From: Solicoccozyma terricola
Taxonomy: Eukaryota > Basidiomycota > Tremellomycetes > Filobasidiales > Piskurozymaceae
NCBI GenBank assembly: GCA_001600875.1
Contig: BCLD01000010.1
Coordinates: 209,950 to 273,949 of the forward strand
Direction of reading: 5' to 3'
DNA length: 64,000 nt
The notes under the pieces were generated by a model, which ran no database searches, was not told where the DNA came from, and was given only the letters and a program-made list of their open reading frames with translations. The position numbers and the translations under genes were made by a program. Numbering within the stretch: the first letter of the stretch is position 1; each line of letters starts with the position of its first letter. Below, piece after piece: positions 47,903 to 64,000 of the stretch.

Positions 47903-49019
47903 TCATGATAGCTTCCCTTCCACGTTCAGACTGAGGATGCGATAGTCTGTCAGAAGGTCGTCTGGGTGCTGAGGTTCGATGTCTTGAACCCAATCGGTGT
48001 CTGCGGTGGAGAGGTCTACGCCTGATTTTTCTGCTCTCTCGAGGCGACGAAGACGAGTGGGGTCGATCTCGTCCGGCTGGAAGCTGGGGGAGGAGTCAAG
48101 ATCAAGACAAGTCAGATGATGAACAGCACCAACAACCGACCCGTCGCTGTAACATACCCTTGTGCTGCATAGAACCTCAAAGCATTTACATTGACTATCA
48201 GACTCACGATTAGCCAGATCTACATTGCTTGCTGCATTTAATCAGGACTCACCTCTCAAACAAGTCAACATCATCTTCTCCATCTCCGTTTTCTCAGCTA
48301 TGCTCTGACATTGACGTAATAACTCCTTCCCGAGTCCAGAACCATGAGCCGTAGGTGCGATTTGCATCTCGTATCTGCCCGACTACCAACCGCATCAGCA
48401 ATGCTATTGGAAAGAACGGGAAAACGCCTTTTGATGCTCACATGTACAAAACATCCGCCATCGGCTCATCTGCATATTCCAAACTATCCACCGTGTCTTC
48501 GACGTCGAAACGAAAACTCGCGAATCCTAACAACTCATCGCTCGCTTCATTGCCAGAGGTGATGAGTATGAACCTCGTTTGAGGATGGAAGAGCTCTTTT
48601 AGCTTTTCTCGTTTCTGGAATGCAAGGGAAGTGCCCTTGGAGCTGGACGCAGGACGAGGGTCAGCGCTCGACGGCAGACGGGAAGCGGGACATTTGGGAA
48701 CACACACATTTCCCTCATGTTTTCGTCAAACAGCTTCCAAACTGCATCACGAAGGGGGCTAGAGATGTTCGCAGGCGTAGTGATTGATATCACATAACTA
48801 AAGGTTCACAAACATCAGCGTTGATAGGTCACATTCGAGCTGTATGTATATACTCACTGAGTTCCATCGTTCAGCTTGCCTTCCTCGGGAAGGTCAGGAG
48901 CAAGCGCTTTGACGTCAAGCTGGATCCTCAAGTCGTCAGGTAATGGTCGACTCGTGATGTTATCCCCGTCGAACGCTCACTCTCTGTGCTCGTCTTACTA
49001 CTTTGCTTGTCGGTGTCAT
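47903..49019 (-). CDS. N-alpha-acetyltransferase NatD (NAA40)-like
   Basis: Seven reverse-strand exons, 48981-49019, 48858-48919, 48708-48797, 48442-48642, 48253-48374, 48158-48194 and 47903-48083, close in phase to 243 residues. After joining, the protein reads MTPTSKVVRRAQR, then AVWKLFDENMRE, QTRFILI, LLGFASFRFDVEDT, YEMQIAPTAHGSGLGKELL (acetyl-CoA loop Q/HxxGxG/A form), MEKMMLTCLR, NALRFYAAQGFQPDEIDPTR. The ENM helix, YE(M/I)Q strand and the NA-FY-GF-DE-SP/DP block match NAA40, which acetylates the N-terminal Ser of histones H4 and H2A. Exon 48158-48194 is 37 nt. The donor after 48708 is gtgtgt within a GT run, so that boundary is the least certain. Confidence 0.83.
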
Positions 49020-49235
49020 CTCATGATTCGGAGGATGTGGATGTGCGAGGGTGAACGCGTGAAGACACGTTCGACGCGGCCAACTCGGGTTGAATGCAAA
49101 AGATGAATGAAATCCTCCCGATCTATATGCACAATGTATGATCACTCCTCGCCGTTTCAGCGTTCCCCAACACTCGACCATACAACCCATCCGATGTGAT
49201 GATTTCCCATACTTCCATACGTCAAGAATTTCCCA

Positions 49236-50564
49236 TCACTTGGGTACTCTTCCAATCTGATCCTTCCCATCACCCATCGTGTCCAACCCACTAGGTTTCC
49301 TACCCAATGCAGCTCCAACACCTGAATTCGAGAGATACTTTGCCCATGTAGGTTCGACGAATAAACCGCTGTGTGAGAGGAAATGAAGAAAACGAAAAGA
49401 AAAACGTCCAAAAGAACAACGATCATATCATCAGTTCTTGTTCCTATTCAGAGGAATGAGCCGATGAAACCTCGTTCGACGTACGTAGCAGTACAAAGGA
49501 CTTCCCCATCTAAAGTCTCCATAGTCGCACTAACATCCGCTTTCCTTCCGCTTAATTTATCCAATTTGGTACGTATGATGATCCATTGATCTGCTCTTGT
49601 GGGTTTCTTGTATGATAGAGAGAGGGTGGCTGTTACGCCGATTTTAGATGGAAGATTTAGGAGAGCCTGGTGGCAGTGGGTGGGTGAATGGGTGGTGAGT
49701 GGGTGGGCGGAGTGGGGGTTAATGGGATGAGTATGTGAGACGTGTTGCAAATGTGAAAGGTTTGGGAAAAGAGGGGAGGGGAGGGGAGACTTACATTCCT
49801 CGCTAATGATTCATCGAAAATGGTAGCTATCAAACCACCATGAATAATCCCATCATGTCCACATAAACTCCTTCCAAGATGAAGAACAACAACCGCTTCA
49901 CCCTCATCATGTCTCGCAAACACCACTGGTCTAACTCCTAATCGTCCTGGTCCATGAAGAACAGAAGCGGTCAAGTTATGTGGGGATGGGAAAGTCTCTG
50001 AATGAGGTCTTGTGAAATACCATCCCTTTTTTTCTTTCATCTCTTTAACGATATTTAATTCCCAAACCTCTGATTCGAGACGTTTCATGATTGATTTCCC
50101 TTCTGGAGATGTAGAGGGTTCGGGTGGAGGTGAAGGAGAAGGGAAGAGGAGGTCGAGTGGTGCTGGGAGGACGGCTGGGAGGACATTTTGAGCAGGGTAG
50201 AATGATGAGATGAGGTACGTGGTAGGTAGAGATAGAGATAAGATTGAAACGACGGCTGTGGTGGGGTGGGGGGGGGGGGGAGTTAAATATGTTTAGTGTA
50301 AAGGTTGGGAGAGAGAAGGGACGAGGACTTACCCATCGCTGAAAATCCTCTTCTTCCACCTGGACCACCCGATCCTTTCCCAGACGGAATAACACTATGT
50401 GTGGCATTCGATCCACCGACATGACTTCTCCCTGGTGTTATTCTGGACGTGAGCCATCGACGAGTGGACCTTGATGTCGGAGTGGTAAGACTGGAGCGAG
50501 TTGGAAGTCCCCGAGATATGGAGAGAAGGGAATGACGGAGGACGGTGGGTGGTGGTGGTGACAT
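49236..50564 (-). CDS. HGG-motif (hotdog) thioesterase with N-terminal membrane segment
   Basis: Four reverse-strand exons, 50333-50564, 49795-50255, 49485-49666 and 49236-49368, close in phase to 335 residues. The first ~75 residues are Arg/Ser/Thr-rich without acidic residues (STRRWLTS), like a mitochondrial presequence. A hydrophobic stretch follows, AVVSILSLSLPTTYLISSFY. The hotdog domain has LGRSLCGHDGIIHGGLIATIFDESLARN, the classic HGG substrate/CoA loop with the downstream acidic residue, then LNLPSKIGVTATLSLSYKKPTRAD and ATGLFVEPTWAKYL. This is the PaaI/THEM4-type acyl-CoA thioesterase fold. A membrane-anchored mitochondrial location is an inference. The family is widespread in fungi and its substrate cannot be read from sequence. 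Confidence 0.87.
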
Positions 50565-50946
50565 GTTGATGATGTGGATGAGTGGTGTAGACGAGTGTTG
50601 GATAGATGTGTGTGGATGTTGGATGGATGTGGATGATGATGATGCTGACCCTGTGATGACTCCAACGGGCGAAGTGGGAAGTTTGAATTATCAACAACCG
50701 AGGTTAGCCGGGGAGGGTGCGGTCGCACCGCGGATTTCAATCCATCAAGTGTCATCCACACTCAACACCCATATTACTTATTACTGGATTACTTCCACGT
50801 AGCACCCGTCACCGTCACCGTCAAAGTACCCACCTCCACCACACTACTTCTCTGTCTGCACACCGTCCTCATCCTACCTTCCATCAATCATCGACGCCAA
50901 ACACTCCCTCCCCCGCGACCTCTCCCCGGCTCACGGTATTCATCAG
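50565..50946. promoter_or_regulatory. Shared divergent promoter, thioesterase / GYP7-like
   Basis: 382 bp between start codons, with GATGTGGATG-type repeats near 50600-50640 and CACCGTCA repeats near 50806-50822. No further element is identified. Confidence 0.5.
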
Positions 50947-53900
50947 ATGATGGGTGGCGGATCTCACCCCAAGGATGTGGAGGAGGTGGAAGGAATGGGA
51001 TGGAGTAGCAGATCGGTGAGTAAATCATGTTTGACCAAAGTACCACTCGTGCTCGATGTTGGAGAGTCGTTTTAGAGGCGGAGAGATGATTGGAAGGGGG
51101 GGAGGAGGTGGAATTGAGTGGGTGATGAATGGTGATTTGAGAGAATGGTGGCGAGTTTAGCAAATGTCTTTCATCAGTTGAATGGATGGATCGTCGTAGC
51201 TGTGTGTTTCGAGTGTGAATGCAATAAAGCTGATTATATCCCTGGTCTTTTTCCTTCCTCTCCAATCATCACCTCCCTCTCCACCTTTTCAACGATACTA
51301 CTACCCTTCCTTCATCCTACCCTACCGACCGAACCCCCCCCCCCCACCTCTCTCTACCTTTCTCACAGTCCGACGAGTTGATCCACATAACCAAATCTTT
51401 AAACCTCTCAAAGTCAAATCCCAACGTTTCAGAAATCATTGACGAAGAAATCGCTAATCCATGGGGAAACGGAAATGATGAACAAAACGTCCTCGGCGTG
51501 AAATTGGATGTTGACAACTCAATCAAAGAAGATGATATCTCGGAGGATTCAAGTGATTCATTCGATAAACCAATTCATTCACATTTAAATCTTCCACAAA
51601 CAACCACATCTGATTCGATTCAACCTACTAAAAAGTTAAATCACGATAAACGTGCTCATTTACTTTTCTGTAAATCTCACGTATACATTCATCCAACACC
51701 ACATAATAAAGATAACATCGATGGGATATTAGGTATTGCAGAAGTCACTACCGCCGCGTCATCGCACTCAATGGTATCTGGAGATGAAAAGGGGAAAGGA
51801 AAAGGGAAAGGGAAGAAATCAAGTGGGAAGAAGGTTGTTTTATTTTGGATTCCGATTTCTTTGGCTTGGGAATTAGGAGAGGAAGAAAGGTATAAGATGT
51901 GGGAGGGTAGAATGGTAGAGAAAGATGGATTGGAAGGGATGAGTGATGGGGTTGGGAGAATGGGAGGGAAGGAGGTTGGGGAAGGGAAGGACGACGATGA
52001 TGATGGTATGTTTTCGTTACAAACTTTGTGATCTTGGGAAAACCATGTGATATCAGCTAAACGAGGACCTACATTTTAGCAGATTACGTCTTTGTGACAC
52101 TTCCAACTCCTACTTCCTCCCTTCAAGCCACCGAATCTAAACTATCTCCGGGACAATACGCATTCTCCGTCCCTCTTTCTCAAGTGTATAGTCTGTTGGT
52201 ATATCCCCCGACCCTGTCAAACTGGTATGGAAGCGTTACTATCAAGTGAGTGTTGTTTTCTTTTTCTTCTTCTTGTAATCACACGGCGAGGGATATAGAT
52301 ATCTTTAGCTAATGCCACTCTGAGGATCCAGCATGCTCGGAGGTTTCGCGTTGTCTACTTTGCATTTCCACGATGATGAATCTCCATCAACGATTCATTT
52401 AATGTCCGCTTCTCCACCAGTGAACTCCTGGACGTCGACACCGGGAAGCGCTGAATCCCGTGCGGGTCGTCTTATCTGGGGTGCAACACCGTTTTTCGCT
52501 CTCCTGCGTGATGGTACTCTATGCGACCTGCTACGATCTAGATTGGAACCTAATTTATACCTCGTTAATCCGAGTAGAAGCGATCGGGAAGTTCATGAAA
52601 TTGAACTCAGTGAGGATGAGGACGGAGTGGTACCAAAGTCAATGAGAGTAGGTGGGGAGAGAAACGGGAAAGAAGCATATCCTCCTGCTGCGGGATTTCC
52701 TTCAACGATCGCTTTCCCGACCTATGCAAGTGATGGGACGCGAGAAGGACAGGATCTCGATCTTCCAACTCCTACTTTCCCTTATCATCCCGCTAGGACA
52801 AACTTCTTGTCTTCATTCTCAATGCTCACTCAACAAGCTAAACAACTCACCACCTCCGTATTGTCTCATCCGCTCGCCAAACCTTTTGTTCCGCATTTAC
52901 CGGAACCCGTTCGGAGTCTGGTCACCGTGCCAGGTGAATGGGAGTCTATGGGCGAGCGACAGAAACGCATCAGGGAAGCAAAAGCGGGTGGTAAAAAGGG
53001 AAGAAGCGCAGTCGCAGGCGAATACGAATCAGCTAGGGTTTACCTCGCTAGATGGGCACGGATCGTAGCAGAGGAAGGTGAAAGAGCAAGGAAGGCGGAG
53101 GTGGCGTCGAATGCGACGTTTGCTGAAGACAAGGATGGAACCGAGTCTTCTGTCGGAGTTGCGGGCGTGTTCGAGGTCATCCGATCATCCAGGTCGGGAG
53201 CGCCTTTACCTACCACAACGAGACAACCTGGCGAACCGATCACGGAGGAGGACTTTTTGGCATGGCACGAAAAGGGTCTCGATGAATCCCATCTCCGTAG
53301 AGAGGGATTCAGGAGAGGGTGCTCTGCCGAGGGAAGGGCTCGCCAATGGGTCTGGGAGGTGTACCTCGGCGTCATTGGATGGGATGTAGGGCTTGGAAAG
53401 GATCGCAAGACATCAATTGAGCTCCGGGAACAGGCCCGGAAAGACCTCAGGATCCAGTACGAACAACATCGAGATCGATGGCAGGCGGCATCCCCATCAG
53501 CCTCCCCGGCGTCCGCGGAAAGCATGTCAAAAGCCAAGGAAGAATGGCATAGAATCGACGTGAGTACCGCTGCTGTTTGATGCGTTTTGTAGACTCGAAA
53601 GTCTCCAGATGTCGGTCGCTGACATGGCACCAGTCTTGTCTAATTCCGCTTCCTTTGGATGATCGCCGTTTGTTTGAAACTCTCCCGTTCTCATCCATCA
53701 AGGTCGATTGTCGACGGACCGATCGAAATCAGGAACTGTTTGCAGTCCCTGACGAATACGCCGGCGACGAGGAGAAAGAGGCGGGCGGGGCCGGCTCCAA
53801 CGGCGGACTGGGAGAGTCCGAGCCTGGTAGCCAGACTGCTCTCAATCGTGAGTTTTGGTGTCAGCCCAAACACCATGTCAATGATTAATCGCGCATGCAT

Positions 53901-54965
53901 TCACAGCCCACGTCGCCGCTCTTCGTACCATACTCATGACCTATCACATGTATTCGCCTACTCTGGGCTATGTTCAAGGCATGAGCGACCTGCTCAGTCC
54001 CATCTATGTTGTCTTTCAAGCGGACGAAGCGGGAAGCTTCTGGGCTTTCTCAGGTCTTATGCGGATGATGGTGAGTGGCTGGGTACTTGCTCCATTCAGA
54101 TGCATCTTTGAACCGTATTCCTATTTTACCAGGAAAACAACTTCCTTCGTGACCAGAGCGGAATGAGGGCAAAGCTTTCTACACTGCAGCATTTGATCCG
54201 AGTGATGGATCCGGAGCTCTATGTTCATTTAGGTATGAAGGAAGCCTTTGAATACCTATAGGACCTCTCTGACCTCTTCATCGCCTGGCAGAAAATACGG
54301 ACTCCCTCAATCTCTTTTTCTGTTTCCGCTGGATCCTTATCATCTTCAAGCGGGAGTTTCCGTTCGGTGACATTGCTAGACTATGGGACGTAAGTATAAG
54401 AGTTGTTTGATGTCCAATATCGACTTCTTTCTGACAAGTCTTGCATGCATCCAGGTTCTCTTCTCGCACCACTACACCTCGTCATTCGACCTTTTCATTG
54501 CGCTAGCAATCCTTACCGAGCACCGTGACATCATCTGTCGTTACCTGGTCGAATTTGACGAGGTAAGTACTGACCTCATGAACCGGCTTCGTGTTTCACG
54601 AAAGCGCTGACCACTTTGGGACAGGTCCTCAAATATGCAAACGACCTGAGTGGTACCGTGAGTTGTCTTAATAGAGTTGCAGTCACGCCTCTCGCGCGTC
54701 CCTGACAGGCTTTGCGCCGCAGATTGAGCTGGATTCCATTGTCGCCCAAGCAGAGGTTCTCTTCCTGAGCTTCCGGACCTTGGTCGAGGAAGTCGATCGC
54801 AACGAAAGTATACGAGCTGGCTCATCGGCCAATGAAGGGGGCCTACGTCAGCGTAAGACGGGCTCTGCGACACCCAAGCCGACTGAGGGTGATACACCAT
54901 CCCCACAAGTGTCGTCAGACCTTCGGGCATTACTCGACCCATGGAAGAATCGCACTGGTCATTGA
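50947..54965 (+). CDS. GYP7: GYP7-type Rab GTPase-activating protein (TBC domain)
   Basis: Eleven exons, 50947-51015, 51369-52005, 52083-52245, 52332-53559, 53703-53847, 53907-54070, 54133-54232, 54292-54389, 54455-54562, 54625-54657 and 54723-54965, give 995 residues. The N-terminal half holds the GYP7/TBC1D15 lipid-binding-like region (LLFCKSHVYIHPTP, then GRLIWGATPFFALLRDGT). The TBC domain shows WVWEVYLGVIGWDV, VDCRRTDRNQELF (the IxxDxxR arginine finger), LMTYHMYSPTLGYVQGMSDL (YxQ glutamine finger), FWAFSGLMRMM and FRWILIIFKREF. It accelerates GTP hydrolysis by Ypt7/Rab7-class GTPases in vacuole traffic. The first intron is 354 nt and the fourth 143 nt, both long for this window, so a small exon could be hidden there. 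It ends 89 bp from the RPN2 stop. Confidence 0.9.
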
Positions 54966-55054
54966 TTGTTCTACATTTCATACGTTGTACTTCGTAAAGG
55001 ACTCGTTTGGTTGTAAAGTCCCACCATCCTCATACATGTTTTCCCTTTTAATTT

Positions 55055-58000
55055 CTAGTCCGAGCCGAATGGATACTGCAATTGCCTCTGTGTCAGCTTG
55101 ATCCCTGATCTATTCCGTCTCGAATTGACTCACCTCGAATGGAGCAGGCATCTCCAGTTCAGGTCCTTCGTCAACGTCCATCGAGGAAGCTGCTGGCAGC
55201 GTTTCAGCAGCAGCAGCAGCAGTAGCAGCAGCCTCCGGAGCAGCGGGTGGTGGTGCATCGAGGTTAGCGGACAGCTCCTCGTACACTCCCGCCTCTCCCG
55301 GCTGAGTGTCTCGCAGCATGATGATGCCGCCTCCAGCTAATCCAGCATACGCTTGACCCTTGCTTGGATCTTGTGATAAGGTCGTTCTCTTGCCCTTCTT
55401 CACACCCGTCGTTGAACCAGCAGCGCTTGCGGTCGATGTGGCGATGGGCCTGACCGGCTGATACCGTCCAACCGACGGGAAGGTGACGTATGCCATCTGT
55501 GCCGGCGTAATACGGGTCATGTTATGCAGTGCTTCCGAGGTGGGTTCCGACATCGTCCAGAAGTCATCGTCAGCTTTGCTTTCAGTCAATTCCACAGATT
55601 CTACAGTTTCTGTAGCTTTGTCGTCCTGTGGGAAGACATGATGTTAGCGAGTCAGCATGTCAGGTTTTCGATGGGTATGACTACAATTTCGTTCACTCAC
55701 CGTATCCATGGCGTCCACGCCGTCCGCACCAGCTTTTTCCTGCTCCTTGGTCTTGGCACGGGCTTGTGCCTTGGCCGTGGTAGAGAGAACAGCGGTCGCA
55801 ACCTTCTCGACCTTCTCCTTCGCGGGAGGCTTGTAAGGAGAGGGGTAGGCGAACATCGATGGCTTTGCATTCGAGACAATATCGATTTTGGGTATCTGAG
55901 GGAAGAAAGAAGTATTAGCGTACGTCGATGAGCTCTGAACGTCGTCAACACGACTCACTCTCAGCTCAGAGTCCAGACCAATGACGGCTGTCGGTGTGAA
56001 ACTCAAGCTGAGACAGTGGGCAAGAGGGAACCAATACCAGAATTGGCAGAAGAGAGCCATGCCGACAATAGACGCCATGTTGGGAGTTCCAGCTTTGGAT
56101 TGCAAGGAAATGGTGACGTTTCTACCGCCAGCGTCGATAATCCCTTGTGACATTGCAGCGCCGAACTTGGCAAGCGAGTCCTCGTGCTTATCTGAGACAA
56201 CCTTCTCGAATAACTTGCGAGTCTCAGCGACGTGGGGCGACTGAGCCTCGGTGTGCTGAATGAGAATCATGCCGAGCGAGATGGAGGCACCTTGACGAAC
56301 GAAATCAACGGGGTCCTTGGTCATTGGCTGGAGCAGCTCGATGGCGTCCTGGAAGTTAGGTACAGTATGTCAGTCGATGATGTTACGACCTAACCTTAAT
56401 CCAATCGCAACCCACGTTAGACCCAGTACCAGCACACGATATTCCCAAAGCAAGAGTAGCACCATGTCGAACATGTGGGTTGTAACTCTCACTGAGCAGC
56501 TGGACGACTCGCGGAACCTGCTGGTAGTTGCGGAACATGACAAACCCAAGCGCGGTAACAGCAGCTCGTCGAACGTCATCGCTAACATCCGAGACAGCGA
56601 CGTGGAGCAGTTTGCGGATCGCCTTATTGTTAGCGGTTCCCGCGTAAGCCATCGCGATAGTGAACATGCCACCGTATCGTAAAATGGAGTCCTGTTATAA
56701 AACATATATAAGCTCCCGTGTTCGTCCGTATCGAAGCTAACATCACATGCTTACCTTCTCAGCCAACAACTGATCGATGACAGAATCCGCCAACTCCGCC
56801 CTGCCGTACATCAAGAATGCGATACCCATAGCAAGACCGCGAATGATCTTTTCGTGCTGAGTTTCGCGAGCATACTGAAGCATCTCATCGAGAGCCTTTT
56901 CGGATCCGGAGCCAAGCATAATGAGCCCCATGGCATACCCTGCAGCTTCACCCGCGACAGAAGAGTCCTGGAAGAGGATTGTCCGAATTTCATCGTAGGT
57001 CTCTGTATCGATGGGTGTGCGAAGTCAGTTGTCTCACTACTGCGCTGCGCAAGAAACGGACTCGCAACTGACCTTCGTTGTTGCTGGCCATACCAGCCAT
57101 ACCCAGACCTAGAGCCGCTCCGTGCAGCACCACCTCATCTTGATGCGTCTTCAGCCTTTCCATCAAATAGTCCATGACTTCCTTTCCATGTTTGGCGTGA
57201 ATCAAACCAAGAGCAAACAAACTCCCACCTTCCGAATACGGACTAGCGTGAGGGGCCGTCGTACCATCCGCAGAAGGGAGGTAAGGACCGAGAACGGTCA
57301 TGCCCTTCGCTATCGACCCCTTGTGAATGACACCCAAGGCGGATGTAGCGGAGAACATAGCCCAATTAGAAGCTCGTCCAAGCCACTCGAGGTTGTCACG
57401 CAAAAATTGATCCGAAGTCGTTCCGGCGTGAGCGAAGGCGTTCATGAAAGTTACAGCGGAATGGAAAATCGAGTGGCGAGCCTCGAGGGCGTCCTATAAA
57501 CGGCGAGGCAAATCAATTGAGTCGACTAGCACAGTATTCAGAACCCTGTGTTGAAATCACCTTTGTGTTCTTGAGGATTAACAAATCGGAGTGGTTGTTT
57601 TTGGACAAAAACTCAAGGTATAGACGTATGCTCTTCTCTCCTCTCAGGATTGACTGCATCCTGCCTGATGGGGATTCCTTATCCTGTCGTTTGACAACGG
57701 CCAAGGATCAGCGTTCCAGGGCGTTATTCTCCACCACCTTCTCCCATACCTTGATCTGCTCATCACCCACTACCCCAGTCTCCACCTTGTCCAAAAAGCC
57801 TTGAGCTGCTGAATCCGCCAAATCAAAAGCAACTTGATACGCTTCGAGTAATTTATCACCTTGCAATAATTCGGACAGGGTTTTGGCTGCGAGTTGCGGA
57901 TCATTGATCTGAAGCCATATTTGCGCGATAGATGTGTAGTCAGGAGATGGGGAAAGGGCGAAAAGACGGAGAAGGAGATGCAGGAGCTGAGTTGGGAAAG

Positions 58001-58969
58001 GATAAGGTGTCAGCTGGGCTACTGATAATCATCCAACTCGCATTGAAACTCACCTCATCGCGCCAATCCTTACTCCATCCTTCATTCCCACTAGCTCCAC
58101 CTGTCACCTCGGTCAACACATATCTCAACAGATCCTCGTCATATTTACAGCTTGGAGCTGTTGAAGATCCATCTTGTTTCGGATTGACGGAATTGAGGTA
58201 AACGGTCTCAAGGAGGTCGAGACGGCGGAGAGACAATGTCAATCCGATGGTCTGTAAGAAGGGCGTGTCGGTTTTCTTTGAGTGACCAGAAGCGTCTTCC
58301 GACGACAAATGCAAAGCTTACAAGTTTCCCCCCCTCTTCCTTTCCGGCTTCCAGGACCCTCTCCACGATCTCAGTCAATCGAGGATCGACGGAAACCCCA
58401 GCCGAACGTTGAGCGATAAAAGTATCGAGACATTGAGCTGTGATGCTCGTAGCGACATCAGCTTCTATCTCTGCCGAGCTCACGACGCCAACCCACAGAT
58501 CATCGTCTCCTTGAACTCCCCACTCGATCTCGCAAACGCATCTCCAGCGTTTAATGCTAAATTGACCGCTTCAGTCATATCTCCGAGATAGAAGTAAATC
58601 TTGGAACAGAGTAACGAAGCTACTTGACGAGATTCAGGTGAGAGAGCTGATGTAGGTTCCGACAAAGCCTCGCTGTGATTCCGGAAGGGTCGACGATGAG
58701 TTGGCATTCGGTGACAAAGCAGAAGTAAACGAGCGCCACGTACATCTCCGCCACTACTTCACTAATCTCAGCCCAGAAGAGAGGGACGACCTCGTTTAAT
58801 TCTGTAATGGCATAGCTTTGAATCTCAGGATCGGTATCTGAGAGTAGGGATATCAGACCAGCTGAGAGAAGGATGGCACGGTTGCTTGTATTAGCTAGCT
58901 ACTCGCTTAAAAGCGTGAAATTGGCGAATGGCCATGCCACCCACCGGCACTGCTCTGAGCGTTGACCAT
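55055..58969 (-). CDS. RPN2: 26S proteasome regulatory subunit RPN2 (PSMD1)
   Basis: Fourteen reverse-strand exons: 58945-58969, 58744-58861, 58497-58672, 58322-58437, 58054-58251, 57750-57986, 57561-57683, 57073-57493, 56755-57002, 56416-56691, 55959-56348, 55701-55895, 55134-55625, 55055-55075. All close in phase to 1011 residues, the usual length. Clear family blocks: [15 protein letters not shown] at the start, [37 protein letters not shown], the PC repeats ([66 protein letters not shown]), [15 protein letters not shown], and [27 protein letters not shown]2 is a scaffold of the lid-base interface in the nucleus and cytosol. The last exon is 21 nt (YPFGSD plus stop). The 66-nt intron 57684-57749 lacks an obvious break in look and contains an in-frame TGA. 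Confidence 0.95.
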
Positions 58970-59175
58970 CTTTGCAGGAAGGGGACGGTGTATTATGACG
59001 GCGCTGAAGCTGATGGTGTTGTTGTTCAAGCAGAGTGCATGGTGGTCATCATTCAACTCGAAGCACCAACGCGTAATCCTCGATGCGAAACACGTGAAAC
59101 CGAGTCGACGAGTTCGCGGCAAGTGGTGCTTTCATTCATAAGACTGTACAATTATTGTTGGCGGGACACATTATT

Positions 59176-64000
<4,825 letters not shown>

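Noticed and set aside
57684..57749. In-frame TGA (57708-57710) in RPN2 suggesting a third nonsense codon
   Set aside because: A phase-0 intron from gtatgg to acgacag, with a CTGAT branch motif, removes the TGA. The joined protein then matches RPN2, so the stop is intronic.

Overview
The window is nuclear DNA of an intron-dense basidiomycete yeast. Gene content and style point to Tremellomycetes (Cryptococcus/Kwoniella-like): most introns are 50-100 nt with GTNNGT donors and a CTRAY branch site, coding exons often number 8-23, and leaders and N-termini are rich in Q/S/G repeats. No rRNA, tRNA, CRISPR array or transposon was recognised. I rebuilt gene models by joining exons whose reading phases agree and whose joined protein keeps the family's conserved motifs; coordinates are exact to the extent that those phase checks closed.

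Layout. 1-2855 (-): HAL/HRK-type protein kinase, cut by the left edge. 4426-7690 (-): AVT1-type vacuolar amino acid transporter. 8018-8592 (+): mitochondrial BOLA3-type protein. 9771-11333 (-): thiosulfate/mercaptopyruvate sulfurtransferase. 11745-16379 (+): POL3, catalytic subunit of DNA polymerase delta. 16923-21344 (-): 1382-residue low-complexity protein of unknown function. 21521-24247 (-): PAQR/IZH3-like receptor. 24484-25328 (+): BNA1 with an in-frame stop. 25649-27518 (-): single-pass membrane protein. 28570-32124 (-): hexose transporter built from 22 exons. An assembly gap lies at 32359-32389. 33479-35714 (+): homeodomain factor. 38030-40029 (+): bZIP factor with short upstream ORFs. 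40802-41891 (+): cystinosin. 41981-43764 (-): possible ORC6-like protein. 44204-47843 (+): ABD1 cap methyltransferase. 47903-49019 (-): NAA40/NatD acetyltransferase. 49236-50564 (-): membrane-anchored HGG-motif thioesterase. 50947-54965 (+): GYP7-type Rab GAP. 55055-58969 (-): RPN2 of the proteasome base. 59176-64000 (-): GCN2, cut by the right edge.

The genes are mostly unrelated housekeeping functions, packed as divergent pairs sharing 236-439 bp and convergent pairs ending 59-89 bp apart. One functional theme is amino acid sensing and storage: GCN2, a bZIP factor whose leader carries short upstream ORFs, AVT1 and cystinosin.

The most unusual signals are in splicing. POL3 has a probable AT-AC intron with U2-type flanks. 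GCN2 has two probable GC-AG introns. There is a run of in-frame microexons of 9 to 19 nt in the hexose transporter, AVT1, the IZH3-like gene and GCN2. BNA1 has a TAA where a conserved Gln is expected. Long G/C homopolymers (25, 25 and 40 nt) sit inside introns, and a G tract flanks the assembly gap.
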